Source: JAXMHN01 sp964578605
GTDB taxonomy: Bacteria > Verrucomicrobiota > Verrucomicrobiia > Limisphaerales > SIBE01
Reading direction: 5' to 3'
Length of the DNA: 64,000 nt
NCBI GenBank assembly: GCA_964578605.1
Contig: CAZODO010000005.1
Span: 39,835-103,834, forward strand
The notes under the pieces were generated by a model. The model was not told where the DNA came from. It saw nothing but the letters and a program-made list of their open reading frames with translations, and searched no databases. This document shows, piece by piece, positions 1 through 8,077 of this stretch (its first letter is position 1; the number at the start of each line of letters is the position of its first letter). Position numbers and translations under genes: made by a program.

Positions 1-310
1 ACCGGGCGGTCATCGAGATCAAGACGGTGAAGATGGCCATCGCCAGCAACGCCACCTTGACCACCCGCGTCACCGGGTCGCTCACCAGCATGCCGCCAAG
101 CAGCGAAGTCGTCCCGTGCCCGGTCAAGGTCCATACCGCCGCCGCCATGCAGCCAAAGCACGCGAACGTGCCGCAAACATGGAAGCGCTGCCGCACCGGT
201 TCGTCCCGCAAGCCCAGCAGATCGATGGCGAGCACGACAAGCGCCGTCACCACCAGGATCGTCTCGGGGACGGCTAACTGGAGGAGTTCCAGGTAATTGA
301 AAGGCATCAT
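1..310 (-). CDS. nuoN: NADH-quinone oxidoreductase subunit N (N-terminal part, cut by window edge)
   Basis: First 103 codons of the antiporter-like NuoN subunit of complex I, an inner-membrane proton-pumping subunit. The reverse strand opens with two Met codons, then MPFNYLELLQLAVPE and a hydrophobic helix (TILVVTALVVLAIDLLG), a second helix near residues 45-60, and a third beginning near VKVALLAMAIFTVLIS, the pattern of the NuoN N-terminus. The start ATG overlaps the stop of the upstream nuoM copy (ATGA), which fixes the start and implies translational coupling. The gene is last in nuoHJKLMMN order as far as can be seen. The catalytic helices lie beyond the edge, so identity rests on position and N-terminal pattern. 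Confidence 0.88.
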   Translation of the reverse strand, partial: MMPFNYLELLQLAVPETILVVTALVVLAIDLLGLRDEPVRQRFHVCGTFACFGCMAAAVWTLTGHGTTSLLGGMLVSDPVTRVVKVALLAMAIFTVLISMTAR

Positions 311-1794
311 AGCATCCCTGCCTTTCGTATGCCCTCAAACAGCCGGTGATTGAAGCTGGGGACAATCAAATCCAACAAGAGCTTGGGGTACAGCCCAATC
401 GCCAGACTGGTGGCCATCAAAAGCACGGCGCCTGCCTTCTCAGGCAGGGAGATCGGCGGCAGAACCGCGCCGCGCGCCGCCGGAGTGGCCAGAGCGGTTT
501 CCGAACCAAAGAAGGACTTCTGCAACACGCGCAACGTAAAGGCCACGCCGACCAGAATCCCGGCGCCCGCGAGGACCGTGTAGGTCGGAAAGGCCTCCCA
601 CGCTCCGATCAGGACCTGCAGCTCCGCGACGAACCCGCTGAAACCGGGCAAACCCATCGACGCCACGCTGGCCACCACGAAGGTCACCGCCGCGAACGGC
701 AGCGCCTTGGCCAATTGCATGCCTTCAAGCACCGACAGTTCGCGCGTGTGGGTGCGGTCGTAGACCATTCTCCCGACGACGGCGAAGAGCAGGCCCGCGA
801 TGACGCCATGGGAGAACATCTGCAGGACCGCGCCGCTCATGCCGACGGTGTTCAAAGTCATCAGGCCGAGCACCACGAATCCCATATGGCTCACGCTCGA
901 GTAGCCGATGACGAACTTGAAATCCTTCTGCACCAAAGCCACCAGACCGCCGTAAACAATCCCGATCACTGCCAGCAATCCAATCGGGTCCTGCCACATT
1001 TCCAACCCGGCAGGAAACAGCGTCATTCCCACCCGCAACGCGCCATAAGCGCCCAGCTTCATCACGACTCCGGCGAGCAGCATTGAGGCCGCTGTTGGCG
1101 CCGCCACGTGGCCTGTCGGAGCCCAGGTGTGAAACGGCCAAAGGCCCGCCAGGATCCCGAACCCGATAAACACCAGCGGGAAGGCCCAGATCTGGAACGC
1201 CCTGGGGAACGGGAACCGGGCAAGCTCGAGCAGGTCGGTCGTCTTCATGCCCGCCACGACGAACGCCGCGACGATCCCGATCAACACCATGGCACTGCCG
1301 ACAAACGAGTACAGCGCCAGCTTCATCGCGCCGTAACTGCGGTTGGTCGAGCCCCAGATGGCGATCAGGAAGTACTTGGGGATGATGGCCAGTTCGTAAA
1401 AGACGAAGAGCAGAAACAAATCGAAGCTAAGGAAGACGCCATACACCCCGCCGATCAAAGCGAGGTAGAACGCAAAGAATTCCTTGGCGCGATGCTCGAT
1501 GTTCCACGAAAACAGGATGCCCGCGACCGCGGCGATCCCCGTGAGCAACACCAGGGTCAGGCTGATCCCGTCCGCCGCCAGGTGATAGCCGATTCCCAGA
1601 GTGGGCACCCAGGGCACTTTGCAGAACGTCACCAGCTTCGCACTGCCTGTTAGCACGCCCGCCATCCCTAGGACCAGGCCGGCCAGCACGGTGGCCAACG
1701 CCACGCCACGCGCCGCCTTCGCCGAGCGCGACGGCAGAAGCATCAGCGCCAGCACCCCCGCAAACGAAATGTAGACGGTCCAGGGAAGCATCAT
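307..1794 (-). CDS. nuoM: NADH-quinone oxidoreductase subunit M, second copy (NuoM')
   Basis: Antiporter-like membrane subunit of complex I, 495 aa from the ATG at 1794. The frame is open upstream to 1875, but that extension encodes AGCKPVL-like peptides from a dispersed repeat, so I reject it. The TM5 glutamate (E134 in FYELAIIPKYFLIA), TM8 lysine (K246 in VVMKLGAYG) and TM12 glutamate (GFVAELQVL) are present. The TM7 lysine, in AVKxPxxPFHTW of ordinary NuoM, is replaced: here GILAGLWPFHTW, with L215 at the lysine position. It lies 208 bp after the first nuoM and overlaps nuoN. A second, divergent NuoM inside a nuo operon recalls the published '2M' complex I; the lysine loss suggests altered proton coupling. 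Confidence 0.93.
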   Translation of the reverse strand: MMLPWTVYISFAGVLALMLLPSRSAKAARGVALATVLAGLVLGMAGVLTGSAKLVTFCKVPWVPTLGIGYHLAADGISLTLVLLTGIAAVAGILFSWNIEHRAKEFFAFYLALIGGVYGVFLSFDLFLLFVFYELAIIPKYFLIAIWGSTNRSYGAMKLALYSFVGSAMVLIGIVAAFVVAGMKTTDLLELARFPFPRAFQIWAFPLVFIGFGILAGLWPFHTWAPTGHVAAPTAASMLLAGVVMKLGAYGALRVGMTLFPAGLEMWQDPIGLLAVIGIVYGGLVALVQKDFKFVIGYSSVSHMGFVVLGLMTLNTVGMSGAVLQMFSHGVIAGLLFAVVGRMVYDRTHTRELSVLEGMQLAKALPFAAVTFVVASVASMGLPGFSGFVAELQVLIGAWEAFPTYTVLAGAGILVGVAFTLRVLQKSFFGSETALATPAARGAVLPPISLPEKAGAVLLMATSLAIGLYPKLLLDLIVPSFNHRLFEGIRKAGML

Positions 1795-1796
1795 TT

Positions 1797-1995
1797 CGCA
1801 GCCGGCTTCATGGTGGCGGAGCACCGGTTTGCAGCCGGCCTTCTGGTGTTCATCGGGCGGAGCGCCGGTTTGCAACCGGCTTCGTGGGAAGATTGGTCGT
1901 CGCCCCGTGAGTCAAACGCAACGGCGGCCAAGCCGCTTGCAAAGCGGCGCTCCGGCATGTCACAAGCTATCGTGATCACAAGAGTCAAGTGCATA
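1797..1995. repeat. Dispersed palindromic repeat cluster (copy 1)
   Basis: Intergenic stretch between the two nuoM genes holding related 17-bp palindromes: GCCGGTTTGCAACCGGC at 1864-1880 and GCCGCTTGCAAAGCGGC at 1932-1948, with degenerate copies at 1797-1812 and 1821-1840. Each is next to a GGAGCG or CGCTCCG boundary. The tail AGAGTCAAGTGCATA (1981-1995) recurs as AGAGTCCAGTGCATA at 38056-38070 beside a second copy, so the element includes more than the palindromes. It reads through as AGCKP-type peptide in spurious frames. REP-like or MITE-like behaviour is inference. Confidence 0.75.
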
Positions 1996-2002
1996 GCCCG
2001 AA

Positions 2003-3556
2003 TCAAAGTTTCAGTTGTTCAACCCAGCCCAGGACCGTGCGGTTAAAGATGCCGATGGCCAGCTGCGGGTAGATGCCCAGGACAAACATCAAAGCGATTG
2101 CCGGCGCCATCACAAACCGCTCCGTGGCCGTCAGGTCGGGCATGGCCGCCCACCGCTGGTTCAACGGGCCGTGGAACACCCGCTGCAGCGTGGTCAAGAT
2201 GAACACTGCCGTCATGAGCAAACCCAGCGTCGAAAGCGCCGCCGCCCACGTGCTCAAAGGAAACGCGCCCTTGAAGATCAGGAACTCACCCACGAACCCG
2301 TTCAGTCCGGGCAGGCCGAGCGAAGAGAAAAGCGCGATGCCCATCAACCCGCAGAACACAGGCGCTACCTTGCGCAACCCGCCAAAGTCGTCCAGCCCAC
2401 GCAGTCCGCCAGTGCGCCGCTCGAGAAAACCGATGAACGCGAACACGGCGGCCGCGGTCAGGCCATGGTTGAACATTTGCAGGAGCACGCCGTTCATCAC
2501 CGCCGCCTTCTCCACCGCCCACGGGTCGGCATTGTCCGTCAAGCGCATCGCGGCGAACAGCCCGAGCAAGCAGTATCCGAGGTGATTGATCGAGGAATAA
2601 GCAAAGATCCGCTTCAAATCGCGTTGGGCGAACGCCGCGAATGCCGACAGCACGATGGTCAATACCGCCAGCCAGAGCAAAGGCGTCAGCGCGATTCGCA
2701 TTTGTTCCGGGAAGATCGGCATCAGGATCCGGATGAAGCCGTAGACGCCCATCTTGGACATGAGGCCCGTCAGCAGCATCGTGACGCTGCTGGGCGCTTC
2801 CGAATACGCAGCCGGCAGCCAGGTGTGAAACGGGATCAGCGGCACTTTCACGGCCAATCCCAGGAACACGCCCAAGAAGACCACCATCGAAACCTGCCCG
2901 GCAGAGAGCTGTTGCCAGCCCAATCGCGCGGACAATCTTGAGGTGATCTCGCCCGCCCGGCCCATCTCGCCCAAGCGCACGAAATCAAACGTGCCCGTCG
3001 CGAGGAACAGCGCCAAAAAACCCAGCAGCAGCGCGATGCTTCCCACCATGGTGTAAAGGAAGAATTGTGTCGCCGCCGCCGTGCGATCCGCGCCGCCCCA
3101 CAACCGGATCAGGAAGAACGCCGGCACGAGGCTGAGCTCCCAAAAGAGGAACCAATGGAAGAAGTTCAGAGCTGTAAAGGTTCCGAACAAGCCCGCCTGC
3201 AGAAATAGCACGAGCGCGAAGTAAAGCGGCGTGAGGCCCTCGTTCTTCGCCATGGCCAGGAGCGACATCGGCACCACGATCGCGGTCAACAGCACCATCA
3301 ATAGCCCCAAACCATCCACGCCGAGGAAGTAATCCACCCCCAGGAAAGGAATCCAGTTGTGGCGCTCGACATACTGCAGCGCGCCGGAGGCCGTATCGAA
3401 CCCAGCCCAGAGTGCTAACGTAAGCGCCAGGCAGATCAACGTTGTTCCGAGCGCGAGGGATCGTGCCAACTTCGCCTGCGTGCCCAATACCAAGACGGCG
3501 CCGCCTCCGACGAGCGGGATCAGCGTCAGGATCGTCAGGAGCGGAAGGCCGTTCAT
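2003..3556 (-). CDS. nuoM: NADH-quinone oxidoreductase subunit M, first copy
   Basis: Antiporter-like proton-channel subunit of complex I, 517 aa, multi-spanning inner-membrane protein. It keeps the expected residues: TM5 glutamate (FWELSLVPAFFLI), TM7 lysine (AVKVPLIPFHTWLP), TM8 lysine (LMSKMGVYGF) and TM12 glutamate (GLNGFVGEFLIFKG). The start at 3556 is the ATG overlapping the nuoL stop (ATGA), preceded by GGGGGTG; an in-frame GTG at 3565 is possible but less likely. Length matches the family (about 500 aa). This is the canonical NuoM of the operon; the downstream second copy is the divergent one. Confidence 0.96.
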   Translation of the reverse strand: MNGLPLLTILTLIPLVGGGAVLVLGTQAKLARSLALGTTLICLALTLALWAGFDTASGALQYVERHNWIPFLGVDYFLGVDGLGLLMVLLTAIVVPMSLLAMAKNEGLTPLYFALVLFLQAGLFGTFTALNFFHWFLFWELSLVPAFFLIRLWGGADRTAAATQFFLYTMVGSIALLLGFLALFLATGTFDFVRLGEMGRAGEITSRLSARLGWQQLSAGQVSMVVFLGVFLGLAVKVPLIPFHTWLPAAYSEAPSSVTMLLTGLMSKMGVYGFIRILMPIFPEQMRIALTPLLWLAVLTIVLSAFAAFAQRDLKRIFAYSSINHLGYCLLGLFAAMRLTDNADPWAVEKAAVMNGVLLQMFNHGLTAAAVFAFIGFLERRTGGLRGLDDFGGLRKVAPVFCGLMGIALFSSLGLPGLNGFVGEFLIFKGAFPLSTWAAALSTLGLLMTAVFILTTLQRVFHGPLNQRWAAMPDLTATERFVMAPAIALMFVLGIYPQLAIGIFNRTVLGWVEQLKL

Positions 3557-5661
3557 GCGCGGCACCCCCAGGCCAATAGCACCACTAACAGCACAAGCGC
3601 CACGCCGATGGTGCGCAAGTAAACCTGCACCTGGCCCGTTTGAAGCCGGGTTAGAAACCCGCCCCCCTGGCGGAAGCCGCGGCAGCCTTTGTCAAACCCC
3701 AGGTTGATCAAATACTCGTCGATCAACCGGTTCAGCCATCCCAACCCCACGACTAACAGCGACACGGCCTGGACCGCACCATTCCAGAGGAACCGGTCCA
3801 TGGCATCCGAAGCTTTGGCCCACCAGCGGCTCAAGCTCAACACCGAGGCTTCGTAAAACTCGTCCACGTAAAACTTGTCTCTCAAAACCGCGAAGGCGCC
3901 TGGAAGCGATCGTTCCAACGGATCGGGCGCCGCGGCGTTGCGGGGCGGTGCCATGCCGTAAAGCCGCCAGCCCGCGCCAATCCCCAGGACCACCACCACG
4001 GTCGACAGGAACATGATCAGCAGCGTTTCGCCCCGGAACAGGTTGCCGAAGTGCACTTCGGCCGCATGCCCTGAAAGGTAGCCGTGGAACCAGGGCCAGG
4101 CCGGTGTTCCAAAGAACCCGAGCAGAACCGCGAACGCTGCCAGGACCACGAGCGGGACGGTCATGACGCGCGGACTCTCGTGTAGGACGGCGCCGTGCGC
4201 GTGCTTGGCCCCATGGCTCGGATGCCTGGAATGCCCTGCCGCTGCCTCATGGCCGTCGGTATGCCGGGACTCGCCAAAGAATACGTAACAGACCTGGCGC
4301 GTCATATAAAAAGCCGTCAGCATCGCGCCCATGACTCCGAGGTAGAAAGGCCAATGCGATACCGGCCACGCATGCGCCGCGTGCAGGATTTCGTCTTTGC
4401 TCCAGAACCCCGAGAAGAAGATCGGCACCCCGCACAGCGCCATCATGCCCACCGCGTAGGTCACGAAGGTCACGGGCATGAACTGCCGGACGCCGCCCAT
4501 CTTGCGGATGTCCTGCTCCTCGTGGCAGCCATGGATGACCGAGCCGGCCCCGAGAAAGAGCAGGGCCTTGAAGAACGCGTGCGTGATCAGGTGGAACATT
4601 CCGACCGCCACCCCGCCGACGCCCAACCCCATCATCATGTAACCCAGCTGCGACACGGTCGAATACGCCAGGATCCGCTTGATGTCGTTTTGGGCAACGG
4701 CAATGAACGCCGCGAACACGGCGGTAATCGCGCCAACCCAGGTGACCACCACCAAGACCGCCGTCCGCGGAACGACGCTCGCCTCCGCGTGTCCCATATC
4801 CGCCACCCCGCTCATCAACGGATAGACTCGCGCAACGAGGAAAACGCCCGCCGCGACCATCGTCGCCGCATGGATCAAGGCGCTCACGGGTGTGGGGCCT
4901 TCCATGGCGTCCGGAAGCCACACATGCAGGGGCACCTGGCCGGACTTCCCGACCGCGCCGCAAAAGATCAGCAAACCAATTCCAGTCGAGGCCGCCAGAC
5001 CGATTGCCGTCGTTTGCGCGGCGAGCCTGGTCAAGGCACTCTGTTCCAGGCAGCCGTTCCCCTGGTCGTAGAAGAGCAAGGTGCCCGTGGCAGAGTAAAG
5101 CCATACCATCCCCAGGAGCAGGCCAAGATCTCCAATCCGGGTCGTGATAAACGCTTTCTTGGCTGCGGCCGCGGCGCTCGGTTTGTGATACCAGAACCCA
5201 ATCAACAAGCACGACGCCAGCCCCACCAATTCCCAGCAGACGAACAGCAGGAGCAAACTGTTGGCGATCACCAATCCCAGCATCGCGGCCCCGAACAGCG
5301 ACAGAAAACCAAAGAACCGCGCATAATTTTCGTCGTGGGCCATGTACCCGCGGCTGTAAATGAAGATCAGCGTCCCCACCAGTGAGACCATCACGAGCAT
5401 GACCGCCGTGAGGGGATCGAGCACCCAACCGAGTTGCACCGTCGTGCTCCCCATCTCGAACCACCGGAAGTTGTAAACCTGGCGCGTTTCAGCCCCACCT
5501 CCAAGAGTGCTGATGAACGCCGCAAATGCCAGCAGCGTCGCCATCCCCATCGACCCAATGGCCAGCCCGGCCGCTAGACCGCGCTGGCGCTGACGCGTGA
5601 GCGCAATGACGCCCGCAGCGATCAAGGGCAGAACAGGAATGAGCCAGAGAAAACGCAACAT
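3553..5661 (-). CDS. nuoL: NADH-quinone oxidoreductase subunit L
   Basis: Distal antiporter-like subunit of complex I with the long lateral helix that braces the membrane arm, 702 aa. Key residues: TM5 glutamate (CWELVGLASCLLIGFW), TM7 lysine (GAVGKSGQVPLHVWLP), and HAATMVAAGV in TM8. A His-rich loop (HTDGHEAAAGHSRHPSHGAK) lies around residues 465-490. The C-terminal part is long: about 74 residues separate the YVDEFYE motif (near 598) from LQTGQVQ (near 673), against about 50 in ordinary NuoL as I recall it. A longer lateral helix is expected when an extra NuoM must be spanned, which fits the second nuoM here. Four bases separate it from nuoK. Confidence 0.96.
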   Translation of the reverse strand: MLRFLWLIPVLPLIAAGVIALTRQRQRGLAAGLAIGSMGMATLLAFAAFISTLGGGAETRQVYNFRWFEMGSTTVQLGWVLDPLTAVMLVMVSLVGTLIFIYSRGYMAHDENYARFFGFLSLFGAAMLGLVIANSLLLLFVCWELVGLASCLLIGFWYHKPSAAAAAKKAFITTRIGDLGLLLGMVWLYSATGTLLFYDQGNGCLEQSALTRLAAQTTAIGLAASTGIGLLIFCGAVGKSGQVPLHVWLPDAMEGPTPVSALIHAATMVAAGVFLVARVYPLMSGVADMGHAEASVVPRTAVLVVVTWVGAITAVFAAFIAVAQNDIKRILAYSTVSQLGYMMMGLGVGGVAVGMFHLITHAFFKALLFLGAGSVIHGCHEEQDIRKMGGVRQFMPVTFVTYAVGMMALCGVPIFFSGFWSKDEILHAAHAWPVSHWPFYLGVMGAMLTAFYMTRQVCYVFFGESRHTDGHEAAAGHSRHPSHGAKHAHGAVLHESPRVMTVPLVVLAAFAVLLGFFGTPAWPWFHGYLSGHAAEVHFGNLFRGETLLIMFLSTVVVVLGIGAGWRLYGMAPPRNAAAPDPLERSLPGAFAVLRDKFYVDEFYEASVLSLSRWWAKASDAMDRFLWNGAVQAVSLLVVGLGWLNRLIDEYLINLGFDKGCRGFRQGGGFLTRLQTGQVQVYLRTIGVALVLLVVLLAWGCRA

Positions 5662-5665
5662 CAGG

Positions 5666-5977
5666 TCATCCCTTCATCGAATCTACCCGGTCGAGCAAGG
5701 TTGTTTTGTAATGGCGGTGAATGGAGATGATGAGCGCCAAGCCGACCGCCGCCTCCGCTGCCGCCACTGCGATGGAGAAGATCACAAAGAGCACGCCCGT
5801 GAGCGCCTCCGGGTTCGCGCCATACCGCCAGAACGCAATGAAATTCACGTTGGCCGCGTTCAGCATGAGTTCGATGCCCAACAAGACGATGATGGCGTTG
5901 CGCCGGGTCAAGGCCCCCGCCAGCCCGATCGAGAAGAGCACGCTCGAAAACACCAGGTAAGCGGACAACGGCGTCAT
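5666..5977 (-). CDS. nuoK: NADH-quinone oxidoreductase subunit K
   Basis: Small three-helix subunit of complex I, 103 aa, equivalent to mitochondrial ND4L and MrpC. It shows GIELMLNAANVNFIAF in the second helix, with the conserved glutamate, and a second acidic site in FSIAVAAAEAAVGLAL in the third helix; both line the central polar axis. The start ATG at 5977 overlaps the nuoJ stop (ATGA). The frame is open further upstream, but that is a shadow of nuoJ. Length is typical (about 100 aa). Confidence 0.96.
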   Translation of the reverse strand: MTPLSAYLVFSSVLFSIGLAGALTRRNAIIVLLGIELMLNAANVNFIAFWRYGANPEALTGVLFVIFSIAVAAAEAAVGLALIISIHRHYKTTLLDRVDSMKG

Positions 5978-6486
5978 CGTTTGCCTCCCTTGTCCGGCAT
6001 GGCGATCAGCACGGCCCCGATCATCGCGGAGGTCAGCAGCAGCGCGGCAATCTCCAGCGGCAACACCGCGCGCGTCATCAGTTGAAGGCCCACGTTCTTT
6101 ACCGCTCCTTCGGCGCTCACGTCCTGGCGCGGTTCCGGGCGCATCTGGACAGACGGTGTGGACATGATTGCCCCGATCAGCGTCGCGCCCACGAGGGCGC
6201 CCACCGCCAGCCCGGCCCACCAGGACGGCGACAGGATGGAGTGCGAAGGCGGTTCGCTGCCGCGGGTCAGGAGGATGGCGAAGACGATGAGAATGGCCAC
6301 CGCGCCCACGTAAACGAGCAACTGGGTCAAGCCGGCGAACTGGCTGCCCAGGTCGAGGAACATGGCGGCCAAACCGGCGAATGCGATCGCCCCCAGCAAC
6401 GCACAATGCACGAGGTTGCGCCGGCTCATGGCGCCAGCCGCCGCCAGGAGCGTCACAACGGCAATCACGACGAAGGGCCAGGACAT
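5974..6486 (-). CDS. nuoJ: NADH-quinone oxidoreductase subunit J
   Basis: Membrane subunit of complex I (ND6 equivalent), 170 aa. TM3 carries LVYVGAVAILIVFAILL, the strongest NuoJ signature, including the tyrosine and pi-bulge glycines that move during the catalytic cycle. Starts with MSWPFVVIAVV 30 bp after nuoH and overlaps nuoK. The usual nuoI (two 4Fe-4S clusters), commonly between nuoH and nuoJ, is absent, so this operon encodes only membrane-arm subunits. Confidence 0.95.
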   Translation of the reverse strand: MSWPFVVIAVVTLLAAAGAMSRRNLVHCALLGAIAFAGLAAMFLDLGSQFAGLTQLLVYVGAVAILIVFAILLTRGSEPPSHSILSPSWWAGLAVGALVGATLIGAIMSTPSVQMRPEPRQDVSAEGAVKNVGLQLMTRAVLPLEIAALLLTSAMIGAVLIAMPDKGGKR

Positions 6487-6516
6487 CAGGTGCTGCCTTT
6501 CCGGTTTGAGTTCATG

Positions 6517-7680
6517 TCAATCGGCATAGCGATAGGTGCGCTTGCCCCATTGTCCCTTCGAGATCAGCGTTCGGCCCAGGATGACGTAGGAACCCGCGGC
6601 AATCGCAGCCGCGATCAGCCAGCGTTCGAACCCCCGCGGCATGTAATGCCAAAGCCCCGCGATCCCAATGTTGATCAAGGCCATCGGCAGCATGAATTTC
6701 CAGGCGAAATTCATCAGTTGATCCATCCGCAACCGCGGCAGCGTGCCGCGCACCCAGATGAGCAGGAAGATCAAGGCCAGCAGCTTGGCCAGAAACCAGA
6801 GGTAAGAAGGCACCCAGCCCAGGAATGAGAACGGTGCCGTCCACCCTCCCAGGAACAGCGTGATCCCCAAGCCGTTAATGGCGAACATGCCCAGGTACTC
6901 GCCCAGGAAGAACAAAGCGAACTTGAACCCGGAATACTCCAAGAAATATCCCGCCACGATTTCCGATTCCCCTTCCGGGATGTCAAACGGCGACCGGTTC
7001 GATTCCGCGGTGGCGGCGATCATGAAGAGCACGAACCCCAGGAAACCCCACGGCGTGAGCACATGCCAATGCGGCAGCCAGCCGGTGTAGCCCGATTGCG
7101 CGGCGACGATCTGCACCGTGGAGAGCGACCCGGCAATCATCAGCACCGGCACCGTCGACAGGATCAGCGGGATCTCGTAACTGATCATCTGCGCGATGGC
7201 CCGCATGGCGCCGAAGAGCGAATACTTGTTCCGGCTGGACCACCCGGCCATGAACACGGCCATTTCGGTCGCCGATCCTACCGCGAAGAAGAACAGGACA
7301 CCACAATCGATGTCCACCGGCGTCATGTTCCGCCCATAAGGCAGCACGGCGAACCCCAGGAACACCGGCACGACCAGCACCACCGGCGCCAAGAAATGCA
7401 CCACCCGGTCCGCCACTCTCGGCACGATATCTTCCTTGGTCAGGGATTTGATCCCGTCGGCGATCGGCTGCAGAATCCCAAACGGTCCCACCCGGTTTGG
7501 CCCCAGCCGGTTTTGGATGCGCCCGAGCCCTTTCCGCTCCAAGACGGTCGTGATTGCGAAGAGCAAGGGGAAAAACACCAGCAATGCCGCGATGCTCAGC
7601 ACGGCGGAGCCAACCGGCTGCCATGCCGGCGGGAAAAAGCCCACCAGCCAGTGTTTTAAGTTGACTAATACCTGATCCAC
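6517..7680 (-). CDS. nuoH: NADH-quinone oxidoreductase subunit H
   Basis: Quinone-site membrane subunit of complex I (ND1 equivalent), 387 aa. The signature ERKGLGRIQNRLGPNRVGP follows TM1, and the second signature AESNRSPFDIPEGESEIV with EYSGFKFALFFLGEY marks the acidic loop beside the quinone tunnel. First gene of the nuoHJKLMMN run; the promoter should lie in 7681-8077, shared divergently with mgtE. No nuoA-G or nuoI is in the window, so the peripheral arm must be encoded elsewhere. Confidence 0.96.
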   Translation of the reverse strand: MDQVLVNLKHWLVGFFPPAWQPVGSAVLSIAALLVFFPLLFAITTVLERKGLGRIQNRLGPNRVGPFGILQPIADGIKSLTKEDIVPRVADRVVHFLAPVVLVVPVFLGFAVLPYGRNMTPVDIDCGVLFFFAVGSATEMAVFMAGWSSRNKYSLFGAMRAIAQMISYEIPLILSTVPVLMIAGSLSTVQIVAAQSGYTGWLPHWHVLTPWGFLGFVLFMIAATAESNRSPFDIPEGESEIVAGYFLEYSGFKFALFFLGEYLGMFAINGLGITLFLGGWTAPFSFLGWVPSYLWFLAKLLALIFLLIWVRGTLPRLRMDQLMNFAWKFMLPMALINIGIAGLWHYMPRGFERWLIAAAIAAGSYVILGRTLISKGQWGKRTYRYAD

Positions 7681-8077
7681 GAACTTCGTCGTTAGCTCGA
7701 CGGGAAATCAGCTTTCGGAACCTGGATTCCTCTCGACATCACGCCCCTGCCAGCCGCTCTGGCCAGTCCGAACTCATTTGCGCCCGCCCACGATCCAGTT
7801 AAGCGGTCCGCGACGCCCGGCAGAGTGCGGCGTGCCGGTGCCAAAATCAAGGCTTTGATGGGTTCACTGGAGCGGCGGGGCGCATCTCACATTTTCTGCT
7901 TTGGCAAGATCCCGTAAGCCTCGCCATAGAAAGCGCCGATCGGACGGCCAAATGTCGCACAGTCTGGTGACTAAAAGTCATCAGTGGGGTTAAGTTTTTG
8001 GCGCTCAATATCTTGACGTGATGAGAACAAATTGTTCCCATCACCACCGGCTGCGTTTCACGCTTACGCTTGCTCTT
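7681..8077. other. Divergent intergenic region nuoH / mgtE with inverted repeat
   Basis: About 397 bp between divergent genes. I see one clear structure: CTGGTGACT at 7964-7972 and AGTCATCAG at 7976-7984, a 9-bp inverted repeat (one G-U if RNA) with a 3-nt AAA loop, about 95 bp before the chosen mgtE start. It could be an operator or leader hairpin. A GTG-ATG pair at 8018 extends the mgtE frame by 20 residues. I recognise no M-box Mg2+ riboswitch and no confident -35/-10 pair. Confidence 0.5.

Noticed and set aside
1795..1875. 27-residue N-terminal extension of the second NuoM
   Set aside because: It is read-through of the dispersed palindromic repeat; the true NuoM N-terminus starts at 1794.
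7681..8077. Possible Mg2+ riboswitch (M-box) before mgtE
   Set aside because: I could not find the conserved M-box elements; only one short hairpin is visible.
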